Shown here: positions 12,831-24,665 of the stretch, piece after piece | Layout: each line of letters opens with the position of its first letter | Position numbering within the stretch: the stretch's first letter is position 1 | Assembly: GCF_014839805.1 (NCBI RefSeq) | Contig: NC_051141.1 | Span: 10,858,777 to 10,922,776, forward strand | Length of the DNA stretch: 64,000 nt | Source: Manduca sexta | Taxonomy: Eukaryota > Arthropoda > Insecta > Lepidoptera > Sphingidae | Reading direction: 5' to 3' | Made by a program: the position numbers and the translations under genes | The notes under the pieces: generated by a model | Database searches by the model: none | What the model was told of the DNA's origin: nothing | The model's input: the letters and a program-made list of their open reading frames with translations, nothing else

Positions 12831-14004
12831 TCTATTCTACAATATGTGTTGATGCCATATTGAAATGAGATAATGGTAGGTGAAAATAAATATTAAGTTA
12901 ATCCATCTAAAAGAATAAGTCATAAGTCAGAAAAATATGTACTTACACAAAGAGTCGGGTAGTATATGCTCAGTGGAAAAACTAATATTTCGCCATACTA
13001 TCTTAGAAGTTTTATTGGAGCTTCGTCTCATCAGATATGTTAATACCTATCAGTTTCTTATAAGGGCGATTAAAGCTAAGTGAAAAGAATGTCCAATAAT
13101 TGTTTATAGCAACATCAAGTAAGTACTGCAATACTGAACTTAATTAGGCACGTAGGTACTTTCTACCGTAAATTATTGCGGTCCATACTTAACCTCAAAA
13201 TAACCGAGTTACAAAAATTCTGATTACTCCGAACTCCCATCGAATATCCAATTGTTTTCAATTTATATAAGATTTAGAATATATTCCCTATAGTTTAGTG
13301 AAGGTTTTGTACAGACGCAAGCGTAGCCCAACTTTCATACAAAAATGGGCATTCTCCTTTATTATGTGCCTTCGTAGCCTGACTTGACGTTACCTGTCAT
13401 GTTATTTGATTTCCGCTTACCGAAGTACCTATGTGACAACACTGTAACAGTAATTACCTGATACAACAATATGGTGTGTTTGATAAAATATAAGAACCTA
13501 ATATCTATTACTTGGCAGACCTTTGGAGCGTTTCTCTTGAATGCTAAATGATTTTTTTTTAATCTTTGCTTTACTGATTCACAATGGTTTACAATATTTA
13601 AAAAAAAATCATATTTGTGTTTCTATAGTGTTTTTGGTTCCGCTATTTGATACGTAGCTCTAGCTAATTTTAAAGAAAAAATTGTTTGTAGATCTTCAAC
13701 AGAAAGGCAGCAGGGGTACAAATAAAATATCCGCACTTCGCTAAGTTTATATCCATCATATCATGGTTTGATGGGGTGAGTGTTGCCACTAGCTATAGAT
13801 GTACGACCGGAATGCAAAAAAGTTTACATTGTTATGGCCAGCAATGACTATTTATAAGAAGTATTTACACTTGGCAGGTTTCTCGTACGAAAGTAACCGT
13901 GTCAGTAGCTACCATTGAGCTATCCATTTCTACCGTCTTGCAGCAATGGGCATGCACTATTATATGCAGGTTTTGATCCCAAATTCATTGTAACCCGGTG
14001 GCTA

Positions 14005-14052
14005 GCCTCATAATGCCCAGTAATTACGGTTAAATACTGGGCATTATGAGGC
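14005..14052. repeat. Perfect 18-bp inverted repeat
   Basis: Arms 14005-14022 (GCCTCATAATGCCCAGTA) and 14035-14052 are exact reverse complements separated by 12 bp. The right arm is the start of a LINE/SINE remnant, so the left arm is an inverted copy of that repeat's edge. Confidence 0.9.
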
Positions 14053-14215
14053 TTAACATCTTATGTCCCAGGTTGACGAGCGTAGTTGAGTGCCACGCAG
14101 TACTTTGTAATTTATAGTTTTGTATAGTTTTGCCACTGTTTACGAGCGGTTGTATAGTTCATTACCAGACGAGCATAATGCTCATCTCATCATTGAAACG
14201 CAATAAAAATATAGG
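14035..14215 (+). repeat. Second copy of the LINE/SINE 3'-end-like repeat
   Basis: 'cttaacatcttatgtcccag' then 'gttgacgagcg' and 'gccacgcagtactttgtaat' match in order the segment at about 5300-5360 inside the SLC5 intron repeat. It is degenerate, and the 3' boundary is approximate. Confidence 0.55.
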
Positions 14216-15626
14216 TAGTATAAGAATGCAGTACTTTGTATTTCCAAGTACGGATGGAGCAATTGTTGTTTATGTGCGGTTATAATGCTTATTATCTAAT
14301 ATCAGTCGATTTTCTTGCCGCACACGTTCGATTCTTAAAACGGTGGAGAAAAGTTGCCCGGTCTGAGCCCGTCCAATGGCAAGGTAATTCCAGGACGTGT
14401 TGATAAACAATAATCGTCAGACCTAAACAATATGGTAGTTTTTTAACAGATATAAAAATAAAAGTCTTCTAGCCTCCATCTTAAAAGTATGATGCAATAA
14501 TTGCCAGCAAAAAATGGTCTATTTAAATGAGGGTTTACTTTACTATTATATAAAATTTGAATTTTAACTTTTCTGCACGGCACTTATATTTAAATTACGG
14601 AATTAGTCGTACGGAAAAAACAAATAACGCTAAAATGTGTCCCGACTTTATTAATCTTTCATAAACACTATCAATAATTATGGCGGTACCATTTTAGTGC
14701 TATTGAAGAAAACAATAATAATATTACAAAATTAAATTTAATTACTCCTTACTGCAGATGGTATACTTCGTATTTACAATATTTTTAGGAGATTCTTAAT
14801 GAAGACAGTTAATTATAAATATTTTATTCCACTATCGTTATAATGGGCAAATAATCTATTATTTTACTGAACAATTATAAAACAATTGCGTATTGAAAGA
14901 GATTATAGAAATCTTTTTATTGTACTTGAGCCAACAACCGGTAATAAAAATCTTGTCCAAAATGATTTAACATGAAGTAAACTATTTTTCCTTTGTATTA
15001 TAATTTTCACAATAATATTGACCTTTATTGTACTCAATAAAATGTAGTTAATACAAAATAGAGAATTATAATAATAAAGTCGCGCGGCACTTTCATTATT
15101 CTCGTATAAATTCTTAGTGGCGGTTCTCAAGCTACAATATATATAATCAAAAATATCGCACAGAATCGTGTGCAACGCTAGAGCCCTAAGTAACAACATT
15201 ATTAGCTACTCGTAACAAACTACGTATCCTTATTATGAGATTGAAATTAAGAGATTCAAAATATTATTTCAAGTGTTAATTCTTACAGGAACGACATTTT
15301 TGTGGCGACAAATAATTCTTCTTCCAAATAAGTATTAGTTAAAATTATGAACGTGTCGAATAACTCGAATTTTATAGTTTGTAAATAAACAATTACCTAA
15401 GATCCACTAGGAGCTGTGTCAGAATTGCTAATTTTACTACCTTACCATTTACGTCACAAAGAACTAAAAGTACAAAGTGAAACTTTACATAACCTTATTC
15501 TGAATGCTCAAACACACTCTATAGTTTTCGGGCACTTTGACTGTGAAGCATTTTCTGTGGGCACCACTATCTTTTATATTTTGCACTTTTTGTTGTAACT
15601 TAAGGTCCAAAGATTCAAACACTGGC
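14216..15626. other. AT-rich 3' flank of the SLC24 minus-strand gene
   Basis: No exon recognised. The minus-strand open frame at 14903-15199 is low-complexity and has no family resemblance. The part nearest 15626 is presumably 3' UTR of the SLC24 gene. Confidence 0.4.
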
Positions 15627-18481
15627 CTAGGACTTGAGTTCCGTTCTCTTGCACGTACGCACGTTGACAGGGAAGAAAACATTCAGTTCTATGAGAGTGG
15701 CGAGGACCAAGAACATTGCGTACATTGCAAGACAAGCCCGCCCCACCGCCGCGTCCAATTTGAACTTGTTGAACCAAAATGTCAGATACAGCAGCAACAA
15801 TGTCGACAGCAACGATATAGCCGAGTACTCTAATCCCATGGAGTTTATTTTCACCTGTTGAAATAGTATTAATTTACACAGAGCCCAAAAATAATAATAA
15901 ATTTAAAGTAAATCGCAGTGCATTTTCTGGCATAATATTTACTATATTTATACGACGTAATATAATGCATTCGCCAAGCATGAGCGCATAAGATCAACAT
16001 TCGCGGGTAATACTGATAAATATATAGTTTAAATCTGACCCAGTAGTGTCCAGGTTCTGCAGGAGTTAGAGATGCTTTTATCAGCCATGGAAGACCGAGA
16101 CACAATAAAATATCAAAGGTGTTAGATCCGATTGAGTTGCTTATTCCCATCGACCCATGTCCTGAAAATAATTAAATAATTTAATTATATAGTTGATTGA
16201 TAATATAATATACTTTTAGTGCTTGAAGACAAATTATATTTAAACGTACCTTGTTTCGCCACTATAACACTTGAAACTGCCTCGGGAACTGACGTACCAG
16301 CAGCCAAGAATGTGATGCCCATTACTGAATCAGGTATCATTAAAGTGTCACCTACAAATATAATTATTTTTTTATATATTGGACTATGATTACCGAAATC
16401 CTATCAGCTGGTAATGTGAATATCAAATTATAAAAAAACCTTAAATATATAATGCACTAAATTCAACATTTCTAACATTATTAGAATCGTAGGTACCACA
16501 AAAATTAAATGAATGTAAATATTGCCTAAACTCACCGATTATAGTAATCATCCAAGCAACTATGTAAGACAGGGATCCTATCCAGACAATGCACATTATG
16601 AAAGTCAATGGAAACCAATTTTTGAATCGTGGCTTTTCACAATCTGGTATTGTAAACAAGAAGACTAAATAAATAGGCCATGTTACTATCCAAGTGGTCT
16701 GTAAATAAAATAAAACCTTTAGTTTTTTTTTGTATGCAAGGAATACTTCAAAGCTTTAATAAAATCATGGAAGTACCTTCGTAAGCCAGCTTCTACCGCT
16801 CGGCCATTTCCAAAGAGAATGCTCATACTTATCGTTAAAATCGTTTCCGTTTTCATCCAAAATAGATGCATTGGGATTTTCTTCAGAGCAGACAATTTCC
16901 AAGTCCGTTGATTTTGTTTGTATTTCAACATTTATGCTTTTTATGGTCACTTCGGCATTAGTTGGTTCTTTGTCTGACGTATCAACTTCACTGTTTTTAT
17001 CGTTTGCATCTGAACGGAGAGATAAGACACTTTTTATATTACCATTATGTTGATGATGTTCCATGGGTATATCGTTTTTATTTCCGGGATTAGATGATTT
17101 AATATCTTTTTCTGAAAATTCGATTATATTTATATAAGATATTTCAAAATATTGATAGATGATGGCGATATTAATAAACGTACCATTATCCGTGCTACGT
17201 CCATTATCTTGTTTCGCTTCAGTTTTTTTTAACATATTAGAAACACATTTCCAACTTCCTGTGAATAAAATAAAATATTTTTATGATATTGAAGTAAAAT
17301 TAAAATATGAAAATTAGCGAAATTAATAAAACGCTTACCTTTGGCAAAGTTTTGTATGGATTTGTCGTAATACATTATACAGATATACACTCCGTAGAGC
17401 AAGACAAGCAGAAAAGCCTCATACCACTGCACGTACTCGTCGTGCATAATGCATATAAGAATAGAAACTGTTATGCCATAAGCAAGACAATCCCTTGTTA
17501 GTGGCCACCAATCTAAGGGCACAACCTACAATCAAATGGTGCTGGTTTAATATATACAGTGACGTAGAAGTGGATTCCGTTAAAAATGGAAGTCAATTTT
17601 AAACATCATTAAGCCTCAATTAAGAAAATATTTTATTATTCTTAATTTTTTAATTAAGTTAAAGGCCCCCAAAATTCTCTTTAATAAGTAGAAGACTTCT
17701 AAAAACAAATAAAAAAAATTTACTTCGACATAATCAACGTTCCACTAATTTTAACACATAATAAAACAATATAAGTAAGCATGATAGATCATGAAGAGTG
17801 TCTAACCATTCCAGCACCTATACCGCAGCAAGCTGCGACTGCTAAAATATTGAAGACTGCAGAGCCAACGATCGTTCCCACACCGATGTCTCCCTCAGTG
17901 ATAAAGGTCCCTATCACGTTCACAAATAGCTCCGGTGCGGATGTCGCTGCTGCCATAAACGTTGCACCTGCTACATCGTTCGTCATATTGAGCGCTGAAA
18001 CAGGGCAAATTATTTCATTACCACACAAGGAAGGTAGCACAGTACAAAGGTCAGAGTATTAAAGAACGACAGTGCGCTCCACGATGTCAGAACATGTCAA
18101 TGTGTTTATTAAACATGTACCTAATACATGCTCACGTTGTGAAGGGGATAAATTTGCATATCTTTATCATTTTATTTATTTTATTTTATTAGCCAACTGC
18201 ACCCACTAATACGCTCGTTTGCTGAAGTATATTGTGTCCATATTAAATAGAAATCAGCAATATATATAATAAATCAATTAATTAGAAAAGTAAATTACCG
18301 TGACATATTCTCTCGACAGCCGGGACAAAGAATTTATCACACACAACAGCAAGGGCCACGAAGAGGTAGAGTGAAATCAAGGCGTGCAGCACTATAGCCC
18401 CATGCTGCCGCTGAGCCTCGGTGAACAGTCCCGCTGGGAAGTCGTCGATAGCAGGCGGCGTGCAGTTGCGAAGGTATCCGT
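15627..18481 (-). CDS. SLC24-family Na+/Ca2+-K+ exchanger (NCKX3/4-like), 5' end uncertain
   Basis: A membrane exchanger that, by family, extrudes Ca2+ with K+ in exchange for Na+. Minus-strand exons in transcript order: 18481-18299, 17994-17807, 17525-17339, 17258-17184, 17111-16777, 16698-16536, 16351-16250, 16161-16040, 15854-15627. Phases agree throughout, giving 527 C-terminal residues plus a codon split with an upstream exon. The alpha-1 repeat ([18 protein letters not shown], then [17 protein letters not shown]) and alpha-2 repeat ([19 protein letters not shown], then [19 protein letters not shown]) flank a hydrophilic cytosolic loop of about 137 residues encoded by 17258-16777. The C-terminal helices (LNVFFPVN) look NCKX3/4-like. 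The first exon here opens with an ectodomain (G-Y-L-R-N-C-T-P-P) and needs a preceding phase-1 exon; the best candidate is 24380-24398. A paralogue lies inverted at 29334-34155. Confidence 0.9.
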
Positions 18482-21400
18482 CTGAAATCAATCACCATTA
18501 AATTCCGCTCGTATAATTTTCAAAAGTACAATAGCACAAACTTATTCAGAAATCATAATAATCCTGTATGTCCATCTCGCCTGAGGCCTGGATATACTAA
18601 CATTAGTCTTGAAGTGATTATACTTTTACTAAAACTACGGGGCTTTGTTACCTGTAATAACGATTTATAATGTTATTATAAACTGTCTATTTATACCTAT
18701 CGCAAGACGATCATGCCAGCTTCTATATACCTAGGTATATAGAAACTGACTGTAATAGTTCCGTAGCTAAATGTATTTTTTGGAATCGACTGTTATTGGC
18801 TGGTAACTATAAACCTTGATATAGTTGCCTCCGAAAGTTTATTATCACGGGGTTATACGAAGTTATGATTCTCTTCATGTGGAGAAAGCCTTTATGTGAA
18901 TATTTCATAGCACAGTGAGGTTCAAAATTACGACGCAACAATGTTCAACTCATTTTACAATTACATCGTTTATGAGACCTATTGTGCGATGTCTCTAAGG
19001 GGAAGAACGGAGTTGCGTGTTAAATTTGTAATTGGTATAGGTATTTTTACGGGAGTAGACGTTGAAACACAGAAATGTCATCTTGAACACATTCTAGGGG
19101 ATTCATTTCCTTGTTACATAAATAATAAGGAGACCTTTCGAAAATAACGAGATTTTGTGGAGGCATATCCCCTATTAGGCATGTGCATTGACGTGAAATA
19201 CTCGTAGTTTTGAACCTTCTTGAAACATCGACAGCTCTAAAACAGTTAGTCCTGCACAGTGCAGCAAACTAACCCAGTAGTTCATCCCATGACATATAAA
19301 TAAAATATATTAAATTACATGAGAGAAAAGGTTTAAGTTAGAAATTTTTCAATAATTGATTACTGTCTCTTTTACTTGTATAAGTGGTGAACCAGAAAGG
19401 GCGTCTTCATCTGCGCACGCGCAGAAAGTGCTCGTTCATTCTCGTCGCAGGAAGCTATTAGTATAAATTCCTTTCTTTAGCCCCTATGAAGCGCATTGTA
19501 TGGAGCAATGGAGAGAATACCAACGACATTAATAATATATTTCTAGATAAGTTTATTTGTTTGATTTTGATAAAGTTGGTTTGTTTTTCCTTCTCGCTGA
19601 GAAAGTATTTATGAATGCTATAAAAAAATATTTATTATTTAATGTAATCATATTGATAATTTTCTAATTGTATACTAAACAATGAGTCCTATAATTAGGA
19701 ATTGTTTTAAAATCCCTTTTAGAATAAAAAAAAAATACTAAAACCACGAAACAAACAAAGTTCTCGCCTCCAATTTTAGTAGAATATAAGAGCAGCTATT
19801 TCCAGAGTGGCAGGGATATTAAAGATACTTATTACCGCAATTATATATAATTATAAATATTTTTATGTTTTGTGGAACATAAGATACACGATATAAATAA
19901 TTGTACAACAAAACTATCAAAATGGTGTTATTAGTTAGATGCAAATATATGTATGCGCTTTATGGCACATGAATCAAGACAAATCCACGACACGACGTCT
20001 GGGTTGCTTTAATCAGATCATTTATTTTTCTGAAATAATCGCGAGTTTTAGAGTCTCGTCTCGTCTTTACAAATGATTGTTTTGCACGTCCTCTCCCACC
20101 CTACTTGATTACTAAGATATGGATATATATTATTTAAATAACAAATTTGGGGAGGTACTAGGAAATTTAGATTGATTTGTTAGGCTTCTAAATGACTTAT
20201 AGGTATAAGACCCATATAGCACATAAAATGGCAAATTAATGCAGATTAATTTTAGCCAAATTCATAATGAAATTTCTATTCTGACTAATAATGATACAAT
20301 TTTGGTGAAACCACAATCAAGAGCTAATGTAATATAAGTTTGATTACGAAAGTCTCCTATAGTCAACAGACTTATCTTTTAACAGTCAGTCCAGACCAGT
20401 CCAGACAGCCGCCTATAATGCATACTAGACGTTTAGCTTAAAGTATTTGCGATCCAAGTAGATACTCAATTTTTAAAACAGTAACGTCCCCATTACAGAC
20501 CGCCTTTGGATAAATAAAAAAAATATATTCCACTAATAGTAATATATTCCACTAGTGCAGTGATTAGGTAATGAGTCTGTACATTAGCTACAACAAGCTA
20601 TACATACATTGCGATATAGATTCTACTGTACCACACATATCTACTTACTGTGTTCTTTAACAATAGTAAAAATACGAAGAAAGGCAATTCTAGATCATCA
20701 GCGACAACAATAGACATATTATAAGTAGCTAAAAAGAAAATAGAACGCATCTGACGAATCATTTCTTGGAAATTATCAAGAATAAGATACGTGATGTTGC
20801 TTTTCCATGTTAGTATGTTGCATTAGTTCACGTGACTACTTCACTGAAGTGAAGTTCTGTTACCTTCAACATAAGAGGATAGTCGGTCTATAATATTTTA
20901 TTTAGTGAAATCTGGCTAGCATCAATTTAAGTTGATGCGTCGTCACAATCATATAAGTGCGTATGTTAAAAAACAAAGTGTCAGTATCTAGGTTAGAAAG
21001 CATTTAAATCGCATATTATATTAATGCGCAGTATGAAGTATAAACTACGTATCAATAAAAATATTTTCAGTGCGATAACAAAGAGCAAAAATATGTTAAG
21101 TACATTACTTGCAACTAAAAACTATGAAACCATTAATAAATCTGATAATTCTATTTTCATATATTTGAACGCACAAGGCATAGCTGTTAACCTAACTAAA
21201 TATGAACCCATTGGTTAACGCAATACCATTACGTTTCGGTGCCATTGAGATGCCTAAAAGACATCACACCGATTTGTTCCTAAGAAATATAGAGATATTA
21301 CAGCAGGTAATGAGCTGTAGCAACTATCACAGGCCTTGAAGTTACTAAAGAAGTTGTTGAATTCAGAACCAGCAGATGTAAAAACTAATAACAGTTTAAA

Positions 21401-24379
21401 CAGAGAGAAAGAGAACATAAAACGCTGACTGTATAGCTATTTGTCTGAGTAATGAGTCATCCCGGGATGTGAAGCCCTGGGACGAGTCCTTATAAGAGGT
21501 GCCGATGGGTAGGTGAACTACAACATCTACCGATGTTGACCAGCTATATATCCCGGTATAACATCTCTAGGAATATATAGTCCTATAAGTCTAATTGATC
21601 ATTGAATTACGAGAACTATCGTCTACTTCCATGATCCATAATTTGATCAAACTGAATATTTGTGCATCTTACCTCTTAACTTTCTTTAGATAGGTATTCG
21701 AAATTCAAAAAATATTTGTATCATGTTTTAATACTCTCCATAACACAATGCAATACGTAAAATATAATAAAAAAAATTATCACGGAAAAGTAAATGAAAC
21801 TTCAGGTTTAGATCAAAAGAAAGTATGTGAGAACGTAATATTATTGAAAGTACACATGTATGGTTACAATATACATTATACATGAACTTTTTCGTAAATT
21901 TGTATAAGCAAATGACTTAGAAGTGATATAAATTAAATAACTAAAACTTGAAAAGTTTATGTAACTAGTAATTCCATTTAACATTTGATCTGAATTCATG
22001 TATGCTTTTCAAATCATATTTTGCTTCCACAATTCAGGGTCGAACACTGGACCTTTACCATACCTTGGATTGGGCGGAAAAGTTCTCAAGTACACAACAA
22101 CATATTATTATTGACTAAAAAAATATTTTAAAAATATTATAATATTCAAAATCAGCCCTAATACACACAACGAAACAAATTGAAATTCAAAACATCGATG
22201 GCTGCAAGTTTTAAAACAAATCTATTTAACAATAAGAAAGCCACCAAAAATATTGTACACAACGTGTACATACTATGGACCAGTGAAGGCATGGCGTTCT
22301 CGATTAATAAACACGCTTCCTGTGGTTCTTTAAACACGCTCCAACAAATAGCAAAGTCAACAAGTCAATCGTGAACAAATTGTCTTAAATGACCACTGCA
22401 CTAAGTTGTTTAACTGGATTAGCCGATTTAAAAAAACACGACGTGTCGGCGCCAGCGCTTCCACGGCACTTCTGTCTCATGTGATGGTGGTTAACAAGTA
22501 CCAAAATGTGCGTGACATATCTTGTTTAGACACTCAAATATCACCAAGTGCATTATGAAGAAAATTGACAGATCACAGAAGGCAGGAAGTCCGCATTAAC
22601 GCGCCATAAGTCGTCTTTCGATTTGCCGTTCCTTGAAGCACTTACACGCTACGAACTTTTAACGCCGTATTATTTCTTAACATGCGGTACAGATCCTAAA
22701 ACGTTCTTAATTAATTTATTTTCTAAAACCAAGTACAATATGTGAACAATAGTACATATTTGTGACTTTCCGTGCGAACAAAAATAAGCTGACCCGTCTC
22801 AATGTTACTGTGAGCGTATGATTATTAATGGCCAAGGAAAAGTGGGAATGATTTGGTAGAGCGGCAGGGGCAGGTCACGTGAAGACTATCGGAGCTCAAC
22901 CTTGCACGCTGACAGCCCTGAGTCGACGACGGCCAATTGATAATTTGCGCGAGGACCGGATGAGGCGCCGAGTCGGTGCTCATGCCTCCCCCTTCTAAGT
23001 TTAGGAACGATAGTCTAACTGGTACATGGATACTCTTGATGACATTTTATAAAGTACTTTTTACACGCAATATTACACGGCAATCAATTTTATTTACGTA
23101 CCTTGTGAAATGCGAGGAACTGCTTAAAATTATGCCGAATATAAGAATTTATGTCATATACGTCTCTAACTGAATTAATGGAGCTGGCGAAATTACACAA
23201 ATTGACTTTTGCTCTATAATATATATGTAGATACACGATTTAGTGTTTATTTATAATATTATATTTACAAATGGGTATTTTAATCTACAATCACATTTAA
23301 AAGTAAATAATATAGTATGCAAATAGCTATAGGTACATACAAATATGTAATTATATACTTATTACCTAAATAAACCTAATGTTTTCCAAAATACTACAAC
23401 TTAAGATAATATTATACTGAGATTGTACCCATGTGGAAAATGTTATCATTATGAAAATGATTGCTTAACTCATCGATAAAATATGTATTCAAAATCAATA
23501 AAAATAGGTAGGTATATTTGAACAGTTTATCAAAACGTAGTTTTCTGTATGTAATATAAATCTCTAAAGTGGGTATTTTCGATAACGTTCTATTGAGTAT
23601 AGTATTCTCAAACGTATTTTAGAAAAAGTGGGTATACTAAGAATGACTCGGCCTTCCCCTAATCGGTGGAAACATGCTAATGCCATTACAGAAACAAATA
23701 CAGCCGCAGTTCTCGCTATATGTTTGTATGTCAACGATTACGGTAGCTCGTCATTTTATAAAAATAAGGTGAGGTTGATCACCAAGATGTATTTACTATT
23801 GTCAACTAATCGTTTTTCATTCATTCGTTAACAAAAGCTAGTAATACAATACAAGCACGCCTATACAAGTACAGATTATCAAAAAACATTATTGACGTTA
23901 AATTCACACTTTACTGGAAAAAAAAATTGAAAAATCTGTGTAGGTATCAAACCAAAAAAATACGAAATATAAAAGGCGTAAGTGAGAATGACTCCGTGTT
24001 GTGTTAAAGTCCAAGCGTACCTGTATCCACACTAAGCGGGACTCAGAGTCCACGTTTTCCTTACTTACGATACTGGACAGGAAAAGCTAATAGCTGCTTC
24101 ACAGGTCACAACTTTCACAACGAACAACTGGCACAAGAATTTGGAATATTATCTTGTCTCTGCTCCAATGCATTCACTCCGCAAAAGTAGGGATCTATAT
24201 GTCACCGGGAATTGGACGTACTTCCGCCCTCCTTTTCTTTAACCTTGCTGCAACGATAGCGACGATATGCACGCACTTCACCGGACTGGGCAGGTCGGCG
24301 TAAAGAGGTATTAAATGCTAGAACGATATACAATTCCTCGTGTAGATGTTTTAATAAAAGGAAAGACGTAGTGTCGTAC
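18482..24379 (-). other. Putative first intron of the minus-strand SLC24 gene
   Basis: About 5.9 kb without a convincing exon on either strand. It is mostly AT-rich, with some GC-richer islands at about 22430-22640 and 22850-22990. I looked here for an exon encoding a signal peptide and a phase-1 junction before the first solid exon and found none that fits. A hydrophobic 44-aa minus-strand frame at 22292-22158 lacks a usable phase-1 donor. Confidence 0.35.
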
Positions 24380-24665
24380 CTCGATCGGAGGTATTCATAT
24401 TGAGGTGATGTTGTGTGGAGCGCGACGCAGGCGACCGAGGACGTCGCCACTGGCGTCCGAATGCCACCGCTCACGCTCAAACGGACATAATGGATCCGCC
24501 GGAGAGCTCGTCAAAAGAAGAATACGGGGGCCAATTATTTATTTCCATACAATACACGTACGTCGGGCGGCGTTCGGGCGTAGTGCGGGAGTGACTCCCA
24601 GCGCGAGTATAGAGCTTCATCCGCACGATCGGTCCACGCCTTCTCAATGCGCTCACATGCCTCTG
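24200..24665 (-). promoter_or_regulatory. GC/CpG-richer promoter-like stretch
   Basis: Clearly richer in G+C and CpG than the surrounding DNA (for example 'gcgacgcaggcgaccgagga' at 24422-24441). It overlaps the candidate first exon of the minus-strand SLC24 gene, so I read it as its promoter and 5' UTR. No TATA box or initiator can be assigned with confidence. Confidence 0.35.
24380..24398 (-). CDS. Candidate first coding exon of the minus-strand SLC24 gene
   Basis: Reading the minus strand, ATG at 24398-24396 opens M-N-T-S-D-R plus one G, followed directly by a GTACGA donor. That single G completes exactly the split codon required by the exon at 18481-18299, giving M-N-T-S-D-R-D-G-Y-L-R-N-C and a 533-residue protein, near the 528 of its paralogue. 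There is no in-frame ATG between an upstream stop and this ATG. Against it: the paralogue has a hydrophobic N-terminal segment that this start lacks, so another first exon may exist. Confidence 0.35.

Noticed and set aside
14903..15199. 98-aa minus-strand frame downstream of the SLC24 gene
   Set aside because: AT-rich, no domain, lies beyond the SLC24 stop codon; most likely UTR or noise.
22158..22292. Minus-strand frame M-P-S-L-V-H-S-M-Y-T-L-C-T-I-F-L-V-A-F then L-L-L, a possible signal-peptide exon of the SLC24 minus gene
   Set aside because: No donor in the right phase to join the exon at 18481; bridging exons tried by eye had wrong phase or stops. Kept only as a weak alternative.
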